Assembly (NCBI GenBank): GCA_036392375.1
Contig: DASVYC010000064.1
Span: 3,429 to 67,428, forward strand
Source: JAFEBO01 sp036392375
Lineage (GTDB): Bacteria > Planctomycetota > Phycisphaerae > Phycisphaerales > UBA1924
Direction of reading: 5' to 3'
DNA: 64,000 bases
Positions within the stretch are counted from its first letter, which is position 1. Each line of letters begins with the position of its first letter. The notes beneath the pieces are model-generated. The model did not search any database and was not told where the DNA came from. It saw only the letters and a list, made by a program, of their open reading frames with translations. This document shows positions 57,761 to 64,000 of this stretch, piece by piece. Both the position numbers and the translations under genes were made by a program.

Positions 57761-58429
57761 TTACTTCGCTCCGCTCCAGCGCTGGGCTTCGAACGCGGCT
57801 TCAAGCGGGACGCCCGCCAGGTTCTTCACCTGCGTGCTGATGGTCTTTTCCGCGATCACGCCGATGACTTCGAGCGCCTGCCGACGCGAGTACCCCGCGC
57901 CGAGGAACGCGGCGAGCTCCTCGTCGCTCACTGCGCCCTTGGTCGCGATCAGCCGGACGGTGAACGCTCGCAAAGACTCGAGCTTCGCGTCCTCGATCGA
58001 CGCCCCGCGGCGGAGCGCGTCGAGCTCGGACGCCTGGCGCGACATCCCCGATGCCACGGTGCAGTGACCGGCGACGCAGTATGCGTTGCCCAGCTCCCGG
58101 GCCGCCACGATGGACACCAGGTTCCGCTCGACCGGGGTGAGTTCTCCCGTCGCCAGCGCCTGGTTCAGCTCGGTCACGCCGCGGAGCAGCGCGGGCGATT
58201 CGGCGATTGTCGCGTTCATGTTGGGCACGAAGCCGAACGCCTTCTGGATAGCTTCGAGGATCCCGCCCGAAGCCGGCGACGCCGACTGGGGCGTGTGGAT
58301 CGCGAAGCCGCGTTCGGTTTTGCCCGCGGCGGCGTCGAGCACTCCCGCGGCGTGGACACCGGCCACTCCGGCCCCAACCGCCCCCACCGCGACCACCGAC
58401 GCCGAAACCAACTCAGACAGCTTCTTCAT
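57761..58429 (-). CDS. AhpD/carboxymuconolactone-decarboxylase-like peroxidase, exported
   Basis: The 222-residue protein has a signal-peptide-like N terminus (MKKLSELVSASVVAVGAVGAGVAGVHA) followed by a CMD/AhpD helical domain. ERNLVSIVAARELGNAYCVAGHCTVASG is the active-site helix. Typical AhpD has CxxC followed by His; here NAYCVAGHC gives only one Cys before the His and another right after. The thiol peroxidase activity is therefore plausible but not certain. It sits 121 bp downstream of an SDR gene on the same strand. Confidence 0.85.
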   Translation of the reverse strand: MKKLSELVSASVVAVGAVGAGVAGVHAAGVLDAAAGKTERGFAIHTPQSASPASGGILEAIQKAFGFVPNMNATIAESPALLRGVTELNQALATGELTPVERNLVSIVAARELGNAYCVAGHCTVASGMSRQASELDALRRGASIEDAKLESLRAFTVRLIATKGAVSDEELAAFLGAGYSRRQALEVIGVIAEKTISTQVKNLAGVPLEAAFEAQRWSGAK

Positions 58430-58550
58430 GACGATTGCCTTTCCTTGTTTGTGCCACGCACCACTCGGCGCGGCCAGAGCCCCACACGCACGGAAACAAG
58501 CCGCGTGTCATCCGAACACCGCGATCACACCGGTCGTTGAGAGCAGGCGT

Positions 58551-59273
58551 TCACACCAGCCGATGCCCGCCGTCCACGTGCAGAACTTCCGCGTTCATCG
58601 ATGGGTTGCGCATCAAGAACAACGCCGCGTCGGCGAGTTCCTCGGGCGTGGCTAACGCTTGGGTCGGGATCTTCGTTGCGACCGACTCGAACATGGCTGC
58701 TTTGCCCGCGCCGAGAATCGGGTCCCACATCGGGGTGTCGGTCCAGCCGGGGGAGAGGGCGTTGACCCGAATGGGCGCGAGCTCGAGCGCCAGACAGCGG
58801 GCCAACTGCTCCGAAGCCGCGGTCGCGACGGCCGTCGCCCACGCGCCCGCCACCGGCCGGTCGGTGGAGAGTCCGCCGGTGAGAACGATGGAGCCGCCGG
58901 CCTTCATCCGCGGCACCGCGGCACGAACGACATGAGCCGCGGCGTGGACTCTGCCCAACGCCGTCGCGAGCGCGTCGACCGGCCCGTCGCGGAACCCGCC
59001 GCCGACAAACGAACCCGCGGTCACCAGCAGATGGGTCGTCGCGTCGATCTCGGCGAAGACCCGAGCCACCGCCGCCGCGTCGAGGGCATCCACGCTCCGC
59101 GTCGTCAGCCGCCCGCCCAAGCCGTGGGCGCCCGCCGCCTCGCTCAGTGAGTGCAGGCGATCGGGTGAGCGGGCCAACCCGGTCACCTTTGCCCCGGCTT
59201 TGAGCGCCGCCAAGGTCGCCGCCCGCCCGATCCCCGAGCTCGCCCCCACCACCACAACGTGCTGACCTTTCAT
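58551..59273 (-). CDS. Short-chain dehydrogenase-like protein lacking the YxxxK motif
   Basis: The 240-residue protein has the NAD(P) motif VVGASSGIGRAATLAALKAGA and the ALELAPIRVNALSPGWTDT segment of the SDR family. The region normally carrying YxxxK reads GAWATAVATAASEQLA; aligned on the LALEL anchor, both the catalytic Tyr and Lys are Thr. A Ser is still near (GGLSTDRP). It may be a subfamily with different chemistry or a binding protein. A regulator-binding palindrome lies just upstream of its start, next to the TetR gene. Confidence 0.87.
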   Translation of the reverse strand: MKGQHVVVVGASSGIGRAATLAALKAGAKVTGLARSPDRLHSLSEAAGAHGLGGRLTTRSVDALDAAAVARVFAEIDATTHLLVTAGSFVGGGFRDGPVDALATALGRVHAAAHVVRAAVPRMKAGGSIVLTGGLSTDRPVAGAWATAVATAASEQLARCLALELAPIRVNALSPGWTDTPMWDPILGAGKAAMFESVATKIPTQALATPEELADAALFLMRNPSMNAEVLHVDGGHRLV

Positions 59274-59284
59274 GGAATTCCTTT

Positions 59285-59300
59285 CATACTGTACAGTCTA
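59285..59300. promoter_or_regulatory. TetR-type operator 1, upstream of the SDR gene
   Basis: CATACTGTACAGTCTA contains the perfect palindrome ACTGTACAGT and matches the ideal TAGACTGTACAGTCTA at 14 of 16 positions. It lies 12 bp upstream of the SDR start codon. Confidence 0.72.
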
Positions 59301-59316
59301 AAATAGGAGAAGAAAA

Positions 59317-59901
59317 CTACCCCGCGAGCACCGCTTCCGCCACCGCACAGATCTCGGCGGCCTTCTGGCGCTGAATGCCCCGACGCCCCTGCAGCGCCAA
59401 GCCCTGACCCAGATTGGCAAAGAACTCGGCTACCGCCCGCTCGTCGATGGATGCGGCCAGCTCGCCACGCTCCTTGCCCCGGGCGATGGCGTCGCGAAAC
59501 GCCTTCTCGATCCGGCCGTTGTGTTTGTCGCAGATGGCGGCGACGTCTTTGTCCTGGTCGGCGAACTCGATGAGCGAGTTGCAGACCAAACAGCCCTTGA
59601 AACCGGACTTGGAGACCCGATCGGCCCAGCCGTTGAGCACCGCCCGGATCGATTCCATCACGGGTCGATCGCGCCCCAGTTCGTCGATCAGCCATTGGAA
59701 GCGGGTGTAGCCGTAGTGATCCAGGGCCTTGAGGAACAAGGCCCGCTTGTCGCCAAAGGTGTGGTAGAGGCTCTGACGAACGACGCCGGTCGCTTCGGAC
59801 AACTCGTCGATGCTGGCCCGCTCAAAGCCGCGGGCGAGGAACACAACCATGGCCCGCTCGAGGGCCTCACCGGCGTCAAAGGTGCGAGGGCGTCCGGCCA
59901 T
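59317..59901 (-). CDS. TetR family transcriptional regulator
   Basis: The 194-residue protein has the N-terminal TetR HTH (about residues 8-55): ALERAMVVFLARGFERASIDELSEATGVVRQSLYHTFGDKRALFLKAL. The rest is the helical ligand-binding domain. The FKGCLVCNSLIEFA segment with two Cys recalls TetR proteins of the AcuR/NemR-like group that sense electrophiles or small toxic molecules. Two near-identical palindromes flank the gene, so it probably represses itself and the downstream SDR. Confidence 0.93.
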   Translation of the reverse strand: MAGRPRTFDAGEALERAMVVFLARGFERASIDELSEATGVVRQSLYHTFGDKRALFLKALDHYGYTRFQWLIDELGRDRPVMESIRAVLNGWADRVSKSGFKGCLVCNSLIEFADQDKDVAAICDKHNGRIEKAFRDAIARGKERGELAASIDERAVAEFFANLGQGLALQGRRGIQRQKAAEICAVAEAVLAG

Positions 59902-59906
59902 AGTTC

Positions 59907-59922
59907 TAGACTATACATTCTA
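59907..59922. promoter_or_regulatory. TetR-type operator 2, upstream of the TetR gene
   Basis: TAGACTATACATTCTA matches the ideal TAGACTGTACAGTCTA at 14 of 16 positions and lies 6 bp upstream of the TetR start codon. Both sites share TACAnTCTAAAAT on the same side. Confidence 0.7.
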
Positions 59923-60030
59923 AAATTGAGTTGTCAAGGCGTTTGTTCACCGTTGCACACCAGAATCCCGGCGTTGCGTCCGCCGCCAGCTTGTTTCGCC
60001 CGCTTGTCACCGTGGCGGCTCCCACCTACC

Positions 60031-60231
60031 ATGTCGACCCACCCCGAAGCGCACGCCCAGGGGAGGGACAACTCGGACCGCGTGTACTACCGCTCCGACC
60101 CCACCGGATCGCCTTGGCCTAAAGCCTTGGCGGACAGGCACATGGGCTTCGCCGCCCGGGGTTCCTGGAGCCGCTCGTCTCCCGCTCGTATGGCGGGTTG
60201 GCACGGCTCTCGGCGGACGGTGGGAGGTTGA
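60031..60231 (+). CDS. Possible small leader ORF upstream of rplK
   Basis: A 66-residue frame (MSTHPEAHAQGRDNSDRVYY...) ends just before the rplK ribosome site. The sequence is basic and unlike any family I know. It is not SecE or NusG, which usually precede rplK. It may only be the untranslated leader of the ribosomal protein operon. Confidence 0.2.
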   Translation: MSTHPEAHAQGRDNSDRVYYRSDPTGSPWPKALADRHMGFAARGSWSRSSPARMAGWHGSRRTVGG

Positions 60232-60236
60232 TATCG

Positions 60237-60668
60237 ATGGCGAAAAAAGAAGTCACACAGGTTTTCAAGATCATGGCCCCGGGTGGGCAGGCGACGCCTG
60301 CGCCACCGCTTGGTCCCGTGCTGGGCTCCAAGGGCGTGAACCCCGGTCAGTTCATCCAGAAGTTCAACGCCGCCACGGCGTCCTTCAAGGGCAAGGTCGT
60401 TGGTTGCATCGTCACGGTGTACAACGACAAGAGCTTCGACCTCGAGGTCAAGAGCTCGCCCGCCAGCGTCCTTATTAAGGATGCGGCCAAGGTCGAGAAG
60501 GGCTCGGGCGTCCCCAACAAGAACAAGGTCGGTCAGATCACCAAGACCCAGGTCAAGGCGATCGCGGCGACCAAGCAGGCCGACCTCAACGCTGCCAGCG
60601 TTGAAGCCGCCATGCGGATCATCGAAGGCACGGCACGCTCCATGGGTGTGACCGTTGTGGAAGGCTAA
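60237..60668 (+). CDS. rplK: 50S ribosomal protein L11
   Basis: The 143-residue protein starts at ATG 60237 after GGGAGG. QVFKIMAPGGQATPAPPLGPVLGS and GVNPGQFIQKFNAAT are the N-terminal L11 signature; the second half has the L11 RNA-binding domain (GVPNKNKVGQITKTQVKAIA). It sits on the stalk base of the ribosome and is followed by rplA and rplJ in the same order as elsewhere. Confidence 0.98.
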   Translation: MAKKEVTQVFKIMAPGGQATPAPPLGPVLGSKGVNPGQFIQKFNAATASFKGKVVGCIVTVYNDKSFDLEVKSSPASVLIKDAAKVEKGSGVPNKNKVGQITKTQVKAIAATKQADLNAASVEAAMRIIEGTARSMGVTVVEG

Positions 60669-60698
60669 TCAACTCTACAACGAGAAAGGAACACACCC

Positions 60699-61400
60699 AT
60701 GCAGTACACCACCAAGCGCACCAAGAACAACAACCCGCTGCGCGTGAAGGACCCGGTTGAACCCGCGGCCGCCATCGCAGCACTCAAGAAGTTCAAGCCC
60801 ACCAAGTTCGATCAGACCGTCAACGTCTGCTTCCACCTTGGCATCGACACCGCCCAGGCCGATCAGGCCCTCCGCGGCTCGCTCAGCCTCCCCAAGGGCA
60901 TCGGCAAGACCAAGAAGGTCATCGCCTTCTGCCAGAGCGACGTCGCCAAGGACGCGCTCGCCAACGGCGCCACCAAGGCCGGCGGCGAAGAGCTCGTGGC
61001 CGAGATCGAGAAGGGCTGGATGGACTTCGACGTCGCCATCGCGTCCCCGGACATGATGCGCGTAGTGTCGAAGCTCGGTAAGGTCCTGGGCCCGAAGGGT
61101 CTCATGCCCAGCCCCAAGGCCGGCACCGTGACCACCAACGTGCCCCAGGCCGTCAAGGAATACTCGGCCGGCAAGGTCGAGTACCGGGCCGACAAGGGCG
61201 GCAACGTGCACGCGGTGATCGGGAAGATGTCCTTCAAGGACACCGACCTGGTCGAGAACCTCGAGCACTTCATCCGCGCCATCGAGAAGGTCCGCCCCGC
61301 GACCGCCAAGGGCGTGTACATCAAGAAGATCACCGTCAGCGGCGTCATGACCCCGGGCGTCCCCGTCCGCTACGTCAACGCCGCCGAGACCGAAGAGTGA
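60699..61400 (+). CDS. rplA: 50S ribosomal protein L1
   Basis: The 233-residue protein has the two-domain L1 layout. KFDQTVNVCFHLGIDTAQADQALRGSLSLPKGIGK is the typical first half, and SKLGKVLGPKGLMPSPKAGTVT is the L1 signature, split here as KLGKVLGPKGLMPSPKAG. In other bacteria L1 represses its own operon by binding the leader; a binding site was not identified here. The spacing to rplK is 30 bp, with AGAAAGGAA before the start. Confidence 0.98.
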   Translation: MQYTTKRTKNNNPLRVKDPVEPAAAIAALKKFKPTKFDQTVNVCFHLGIDTAQADQALRGSLSLPKGIGKTKKVIAFCQSDVAKDALANGATKAGGEELVAEIEKGWMDFDVAIASPDMMRVVSKLGKVLGPKGLMPSPKAGTVTTNVPQAVKEYSAGKVEYRADKGGNVHAVIGKMSFKDTDLVENLEHFIRAIEKVRPATAKGVYIKKITVSGVMTPGVPVRYVNAAETEE

Positions 61401-61444
61401 ACCACCTCGCCGCGGTTCGTTCCGCGGCATGAAAGGAACGTCTT

Positions 61445-61990
61445 ATGTCAAAGACCGTGAAAAACATGATCATGCGCGACTACACGACGCGCATGGGCGA
61501 GGTGCAGGAAGCGATGGTCATCGGCGTCCGTGGCCTCAACGCCAAGGACACCCACAAGCTCCGCTCCGGCCTTGCGAAGAAGAAGATCAAGGTCACCGTC
61601 GTCCGCAACGCGCTGGCGACCAAGACCCTTGAGAACCACAAGCTCAAGCCGCTGTCCGAGTTCTTCACCGGCAGCACGGCCATCGCCTACGGCGGCTCGT
61701 CGATCGTCGAGCTCGCCCGCGAGGTCGTCACGCTGACCAAGGACATGCCCAAGGTCGAGCTGCGTGGCGCGATCCTCGACGGCACCGTCTTCAAGGGCAA
61801 GGAAGGCTGCAAGCAGCTCTCCGAGTTCCCCACCAAGGACGAGGCCATCGGCAAGGTCGTCACCCTCATCCTCAGCCCCGCCAAGAACGTCATGGGCCAG
61901 ATCCTCGGCCCGGGACGCACCATCGGTGGCCTGGTCAAGGCCGTCGAGACCAAGCTCGAGAAGGGCGAGGCGATCGCGAAGATCGCTTGA
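61445..61990 (+). CDS. rplJ: 50S ribosomal protein L10
   Basis: The 181-residue protein carries the L10 N-terminal RNA-binding domain (MVIGVRGLNAKDTHKLRSGLAKKKIKVTVVRNALA). Its C-terminal helical part (GGLVKAVETKLEKGEAIAKIA) is where L7/L12 dimers normally bind. The partner gene rplL is not downstream; a repeat and a terminator end the operon here. Confidence 0.97.
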   Translation: MSKTVKNMIMRDYTTRMGEVQEAMVIGVRGLNAKDTHKLRSGLAKKKIKVTVVRNALATKTLENHKLKPLSEFFTGSTAIAYGGSSIVELAREVVTLTKDMPKVELRGAILDGTVFKGKEGCKQLSEFPTKDEAIGKVVTLILSPAKNVMGQILGPGRTIGGLVKAVETKLEKGEAIAKIA

Positions 61991-62000
61991 GAGGGCAGAG

Positions 62001-62039
62001 GCACTTGGCACTAGGCATTGGGCACTAGGGTCAAGACAG
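62001..62039 (+). repeat. GCACTTGG/GCACTAGG repeat after rplJ
   Basis: GCACTTG, GCACTAG, GCATTGG and GCACTAG (period 7) are followed by TCAAGACAG. The array begins 10 bp after the rplJ stop codon, the same position and unit as the array after rpoB. Confidence 0.75.
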
Positions 62040-62057
62040 ACTGATTCAGATTCAAAG

Positions 62058-62089
62058 ACCGCGGCGCGATGAGCGCCGCGGTTTTTTCT
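62058..62089 (+). terminator. Terminator of rplKAJ
   Basis: ACCGCGGCGC pairs with GCGCCGCGGT around GATGA, followed by TTTTTCTT. It closes the operon without rplL. Confidence 0.92.
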
Positions 62090-62472
62090 TGGACGTGGTG
62101 CGTGGCTGGGCGCGGCCTTCCAAGGCCCCGCGCCATGGAACCTCCACCAGTGCTGAAACGGGGTTCGCGCCGCGTCCTTCTTGAGGTGGCGTTCACCCCA
62201 CCCGCGTGCATGGGGCGTGTTTTTGGCACAGGCGTTACAGACGGCACAGGCGCTTCGGTCGCGTGTCGATTCGTGCGCAGGCCTTTCTTCGGCGGGGAGT
62301 GTTTCCGATGTTCAGTCTGCCGGTCGGTCTGTCGCGCGGCGACGGACGGCCGGGCTCGGCCGCGCTCTCGCGAGCCGGGAGGGGATTACAGGTTCCTCGC
62401 GCCGTCCGTTGAGTCACGGATCAAGCGGGGTCGAGCACATTGGGGCAGCGGCCCCGCACGCAAGGAGTCACC
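62090..62472. other. Intergenic region upstream of the pilin-like genes
   Basis: No gene is supported in these 383 bp. A GGCCTTCCAAGGCCCC-type hairpin lies at about 62112-62133, related to those near 1 kb. The rest is GC-rich with several imperfect stems; no riboswitch could be assigned. Confidence 0.4.
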
Positions 62473-62904
62473 ATGAAGCGCACCGTTCGCAAGGCTTTCA
62501 CGCTGGTCGAAATTCTGATCGTCGTCGTCATCCTCGGCATTCTGGCCGCGATCGTCGTCCCGCAGTTCACCAACGCGACGCAGGACGCCCAGGCCGGCAA
62601 CATCAAGGCTCAGCTGGACACGCTGAACAACCAGATCGAGCTGTTCCGCGCCCGCACGAACAACTATCCGTCGATCACGGACTTCAACACGGCTTCGACC
62701 ACGAACACCGCTTACACGACCTGGGGCCCGCTGATCGACGGCGGCTACGTCAAGGCTCCCCCGGTTAACCCCTTCAACGGCTCGAGCACCGTTGCCGCTG
62801 CCGCCGCCGCTGGCGTGGGCTGGCACTGGAACTCCACCACCAACACCCTGGGTGCAGTGAACTTCAACGAGTCGACCGGCAAGATCGACCCGTCCACTCC
62901 TTGA
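62473..62904 (+). CDS. Type IV pilin/type II secretion major pseudopilin-like protein 1
   Basis: The 143-residue protein starts at ATG 62473 after AAGGAG. The class III leader is short and ideal: KRTVRKAFTLVEILIVVVILGILAAIVVPQF, with cleavage before F. In GspG-like pseudopilins cleavage follows Gly; here the -1 residue is Ala. A helix with DAQAGNIKAQLDTLNNQIELFRARTNNYPS follows, then a Gly/Asn-rich C-terminal part. It should be inserted in the inner membrane and assembled into a pseudopilus. Confidence 0.92.
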   Translation: MKRTVRKAFTLVEILIVVVILGILAAIVVPQFTNATQDAQAGNIKAQLDTLNNQIELFRARTNNYPSITDFNTASTTNTAYTTWGPLIDGGYVKAPPVNPFNGSSTVAAAAAAGVGWHWNSTTNTLGAVNFNESTGKIDPSTP

Positions 62905-62933
62905 GTGCGGCTTGATCTGATCCGATCCTAGAA

Positions 62934-62970
62934 CGGCCGATTCCTTGAACGGGATCGGCCGGCTTTGTTC
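62934..62970 (+). terminator. Probable terminator after pilin-like gene 1
   Basis: GGCCGATTCC pairs with GGGATCGGCC around TTGAAC with one G-T wobble, followed by GGCTTTGTTC. Confidence 0.65.
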
Positions 62971-62998
62971 AGGCGAGTGTCCGTGAGGAGAGGCCCCG

Positions 62999-63421
62999 AT
63001 GAAGCAGGCACTACGTAAAGGCTTCACGCTGGTCGAGATTCTGATCGTGGTGGTGATCTTGGGAATCCTGGCGGCGATCATCGTGCCGCAGTACTCCAAA
63101 GCCACCAACGATGCCAAGCACCAAGCGACCGTTGACCAACTCGTGAAGCTGCGTCAGGCGGTTTCGGTCTATTACGTGCGTAACAACGCGACGTTTCCAG
63201 CGATCACGGCCGGCGCTGGCACGTGGGGCGAATTAATGACTGATGGCTACTTCCGCTACGTGCCGGAGAACCTACATGTGGGCGGGCCCAACTCCAGCGT
63301 GATCACCATCGGGACCGCCGCCGACACGGCGAAGACAACCGCCTACGGCTGGATCTTCAACCCCGCCACCGGCGACGTGTGGGCCGCGTCGTTCGATGCC
63401 AACGACAAGCCCCTGCCCTAA
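62999..63421 (+). CDS. Pseudopilin-like protein 2
   Basis: The 140-residue protein starts at ATG 62999. The leader RKGFTLVEILIVVVILGILAAIIVPQY has the canonical Gly before Phe, and Glu5 is present. NDAKHQATVDQLVKLRQAVSVYYVRNNATFPAI follows, as in GspG-like proteins. It is a close paralogue of the previous gene in the N-terminal half. The short gap (94 bp) contains the first gene's terminator, so expression may differ in level. Confidence 0.92.
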   Translation: MKQALRKGFTLVEILIVVVILGILAAIIVPQYSKATNDAKHQATVDQLVKLRQAVSVYYVRNNATFPAITAGAGTWGELMTDGYFRYVPENLHVGGPNSSVITIGTAADTAKTTAYGWIFNPATGDVWAASFDANDKPLP

Positions 63422-63433
63422 CGCAAGGACGCC

Positions 63434-64000
63434 ATGCGCCACGCTCTCGCTCCCAAGCTCGTTGCACGCCGCGGGTACACGCTCGTTGAAGTGCTGATCG
63501 TCGTGACCGTGCTCGGCATCGCCGGCGCGGTCGCCGCTCCCGCCTTCAGCCAGACCGGCGTGCTCCGCGTCCAGGCCGCGTTGCGGTCGATCGTGGCGGA
63601 CATCAACGAGGCCCAGGCCGATGCGCTCGCCATGCAGCAGAGCCGCGCCGTCATCTTCGACGCCGCGTCCACCTCGTACACCGTCGTCCGCGTCCCCGGC
63701 ACGACCATCGATCCGGTTGCCGACGCCTTGTTCACCACCCACGTCGGCGGCAGCCGCTACGGCGAGGCTCGGTTCGCGAGCGTCTCGTTCAACAGCGGCA
63801 GCACGCTGATCTTCGATGAGATGGGCTCGCCCGTCTCCGCCGCGGGCAGCAGCACCCCCGCGAACGAAGGCTCGCTCGAGGTCACGGGCTCGGGCCAGCG
63901 GTTCCGGATCGCGGTCCAGCCGTACACGGGGCGCGTGGTCGTGAGCAAGGTCGAGACCACGCAGCAGGGCGGCACCAGCCCGATCTCGCCGGGCGGCCAG
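63434..64000 (+). CDS. GspH-like pseudopilin (partial, runs off window end)
   Basis: The start is ATG 63434, 12 bp after the previous gene, so the two are co-transcribed. The leader LVARRGYTLVEVLIVVTVLGIAGAVAAPAF has Gly before Tyr and Glu5. ALRSIVADINEAQADALAMQQSRAVIFDAA is the typical helix-strand transition of GspH/FimT-like minor pseudopilins. The last 189 codons visible end in frame at 64000, so the C terminus is missing. Confidence 0.88.
   Translation, partial: MRHALAPKLVARRGYTLVEVLIVVTVLGIAGAVAAPAFSQTGVLRVQAALRSIVADINEAQADALAMQQSRAVIFDAASTSYTVVRVPGTTIDPVADALFTTHVGGSRYGEARFASVSFNSGSTLIFDEMGSPVSAAGSSTPANEGSLEVTGSGQRFRIAVQPYTGRVVVSKVETTQQGGTSPISPGGQ

Noticed and set aside
60031..60231. 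secE upstream of rplK
   Set aside because: The small frame has no transmembrane helix, so it is not SecE; kept only as a low-confidence leader ORF.
62090..62472. Cyclic di-GMP riboswitch before the pilin genes
   Set aside because: The expected conserved core could not be located; only imperfect GC-rich stems are present.

Overview
The window is high-GC, gene-dense bacterial chromosome, most likely from a planctomycete of the Phycisphaerae type. The evidence is the gene content: secreted proteins ending in dockerin-like calcium loops, a VPSP-type sorting tail, prepilin-leader proteins with an H-x(n)-DG tail, PQQ-like beta-propellers, and short period-7/8 tandem repeats between genes. No phage, transposase, CRISPR array, rRNA or convincing tRNA was seen. 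The lineage call is an inference from family content, not from a phylogenetic test.

Layout. 0-7.1 kb: orphan beta-class DNA methyltransferase, tandem FKBP isomerase, CpcT/CpeT-like protein, aspartylglucosaminidase-like Ntn hydrolase, AsmA-like membrane protein and a TPR lipoprotein. 7.2-12.1 kb: a cobalamin riboswitch followed by a same-strand run of five genes: secreted protein with sorting tail, beta-propeller with dockerin, prepilin-like protein and two small BFD-like [2Fe-2S] proteins. This is the best candidate for an undescribed system, a surface B12-capture operon. 12.1-22 kb: Cys-rich secreted protein, then rpoC and rpoB on the minus strand. 22-34 kb: GNAT, rsmD, LuxR-type regulator, lipoprotein, pyrB, DUF2798 protein, Ala/Pro/His-rich membrane protein, rsmE, RNase R and a DUF5658-like protein. 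34-43.5 kb: giant beta-propeller protein, LEA14-like lipoprotein, NIF3-like protein, ispE, ROK kinase and DinB. 43.5-52.7 kb: FHA-GAF histidine kinase, PmtA-like methyltransferase, WbaP-like sugar transferase, two GNATs, hutI, cytochrome b561 and Fpg. 52.8-57.7 kb: a secretome island with four tandem Kazal-like mini-proteins and three secreted proteins with the same double-loop Cys-bounded C-terminal domain. 57.7-59.9 kb: AhpD-like protein, a short-chain dehydrogenase lacking its catalytic Tyr/Lys, and a TetR regulator with two matching operator palindromes. 60.2-62 kb: rplK-rplA-rplJ without rplL. 62.4-64 kb: type II secretion/type IV pilin-like genes, the last cut by the window edge.

Cross-cutting themes. 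The usual ribosomal protein/RNA polymerase cluster is split: rplKAJ and rpoBC lie about 40 kb apart in opposite orientation and rplL is absent from this window. Degenerate period-7/8 tandem repeats recur just outside genes, and in three places run into coding sequence, where they appear to encode signal peptides or a linker. Several REP-like palindromes occur, one cluster inside the prepilin-like gene of the B12 operon.
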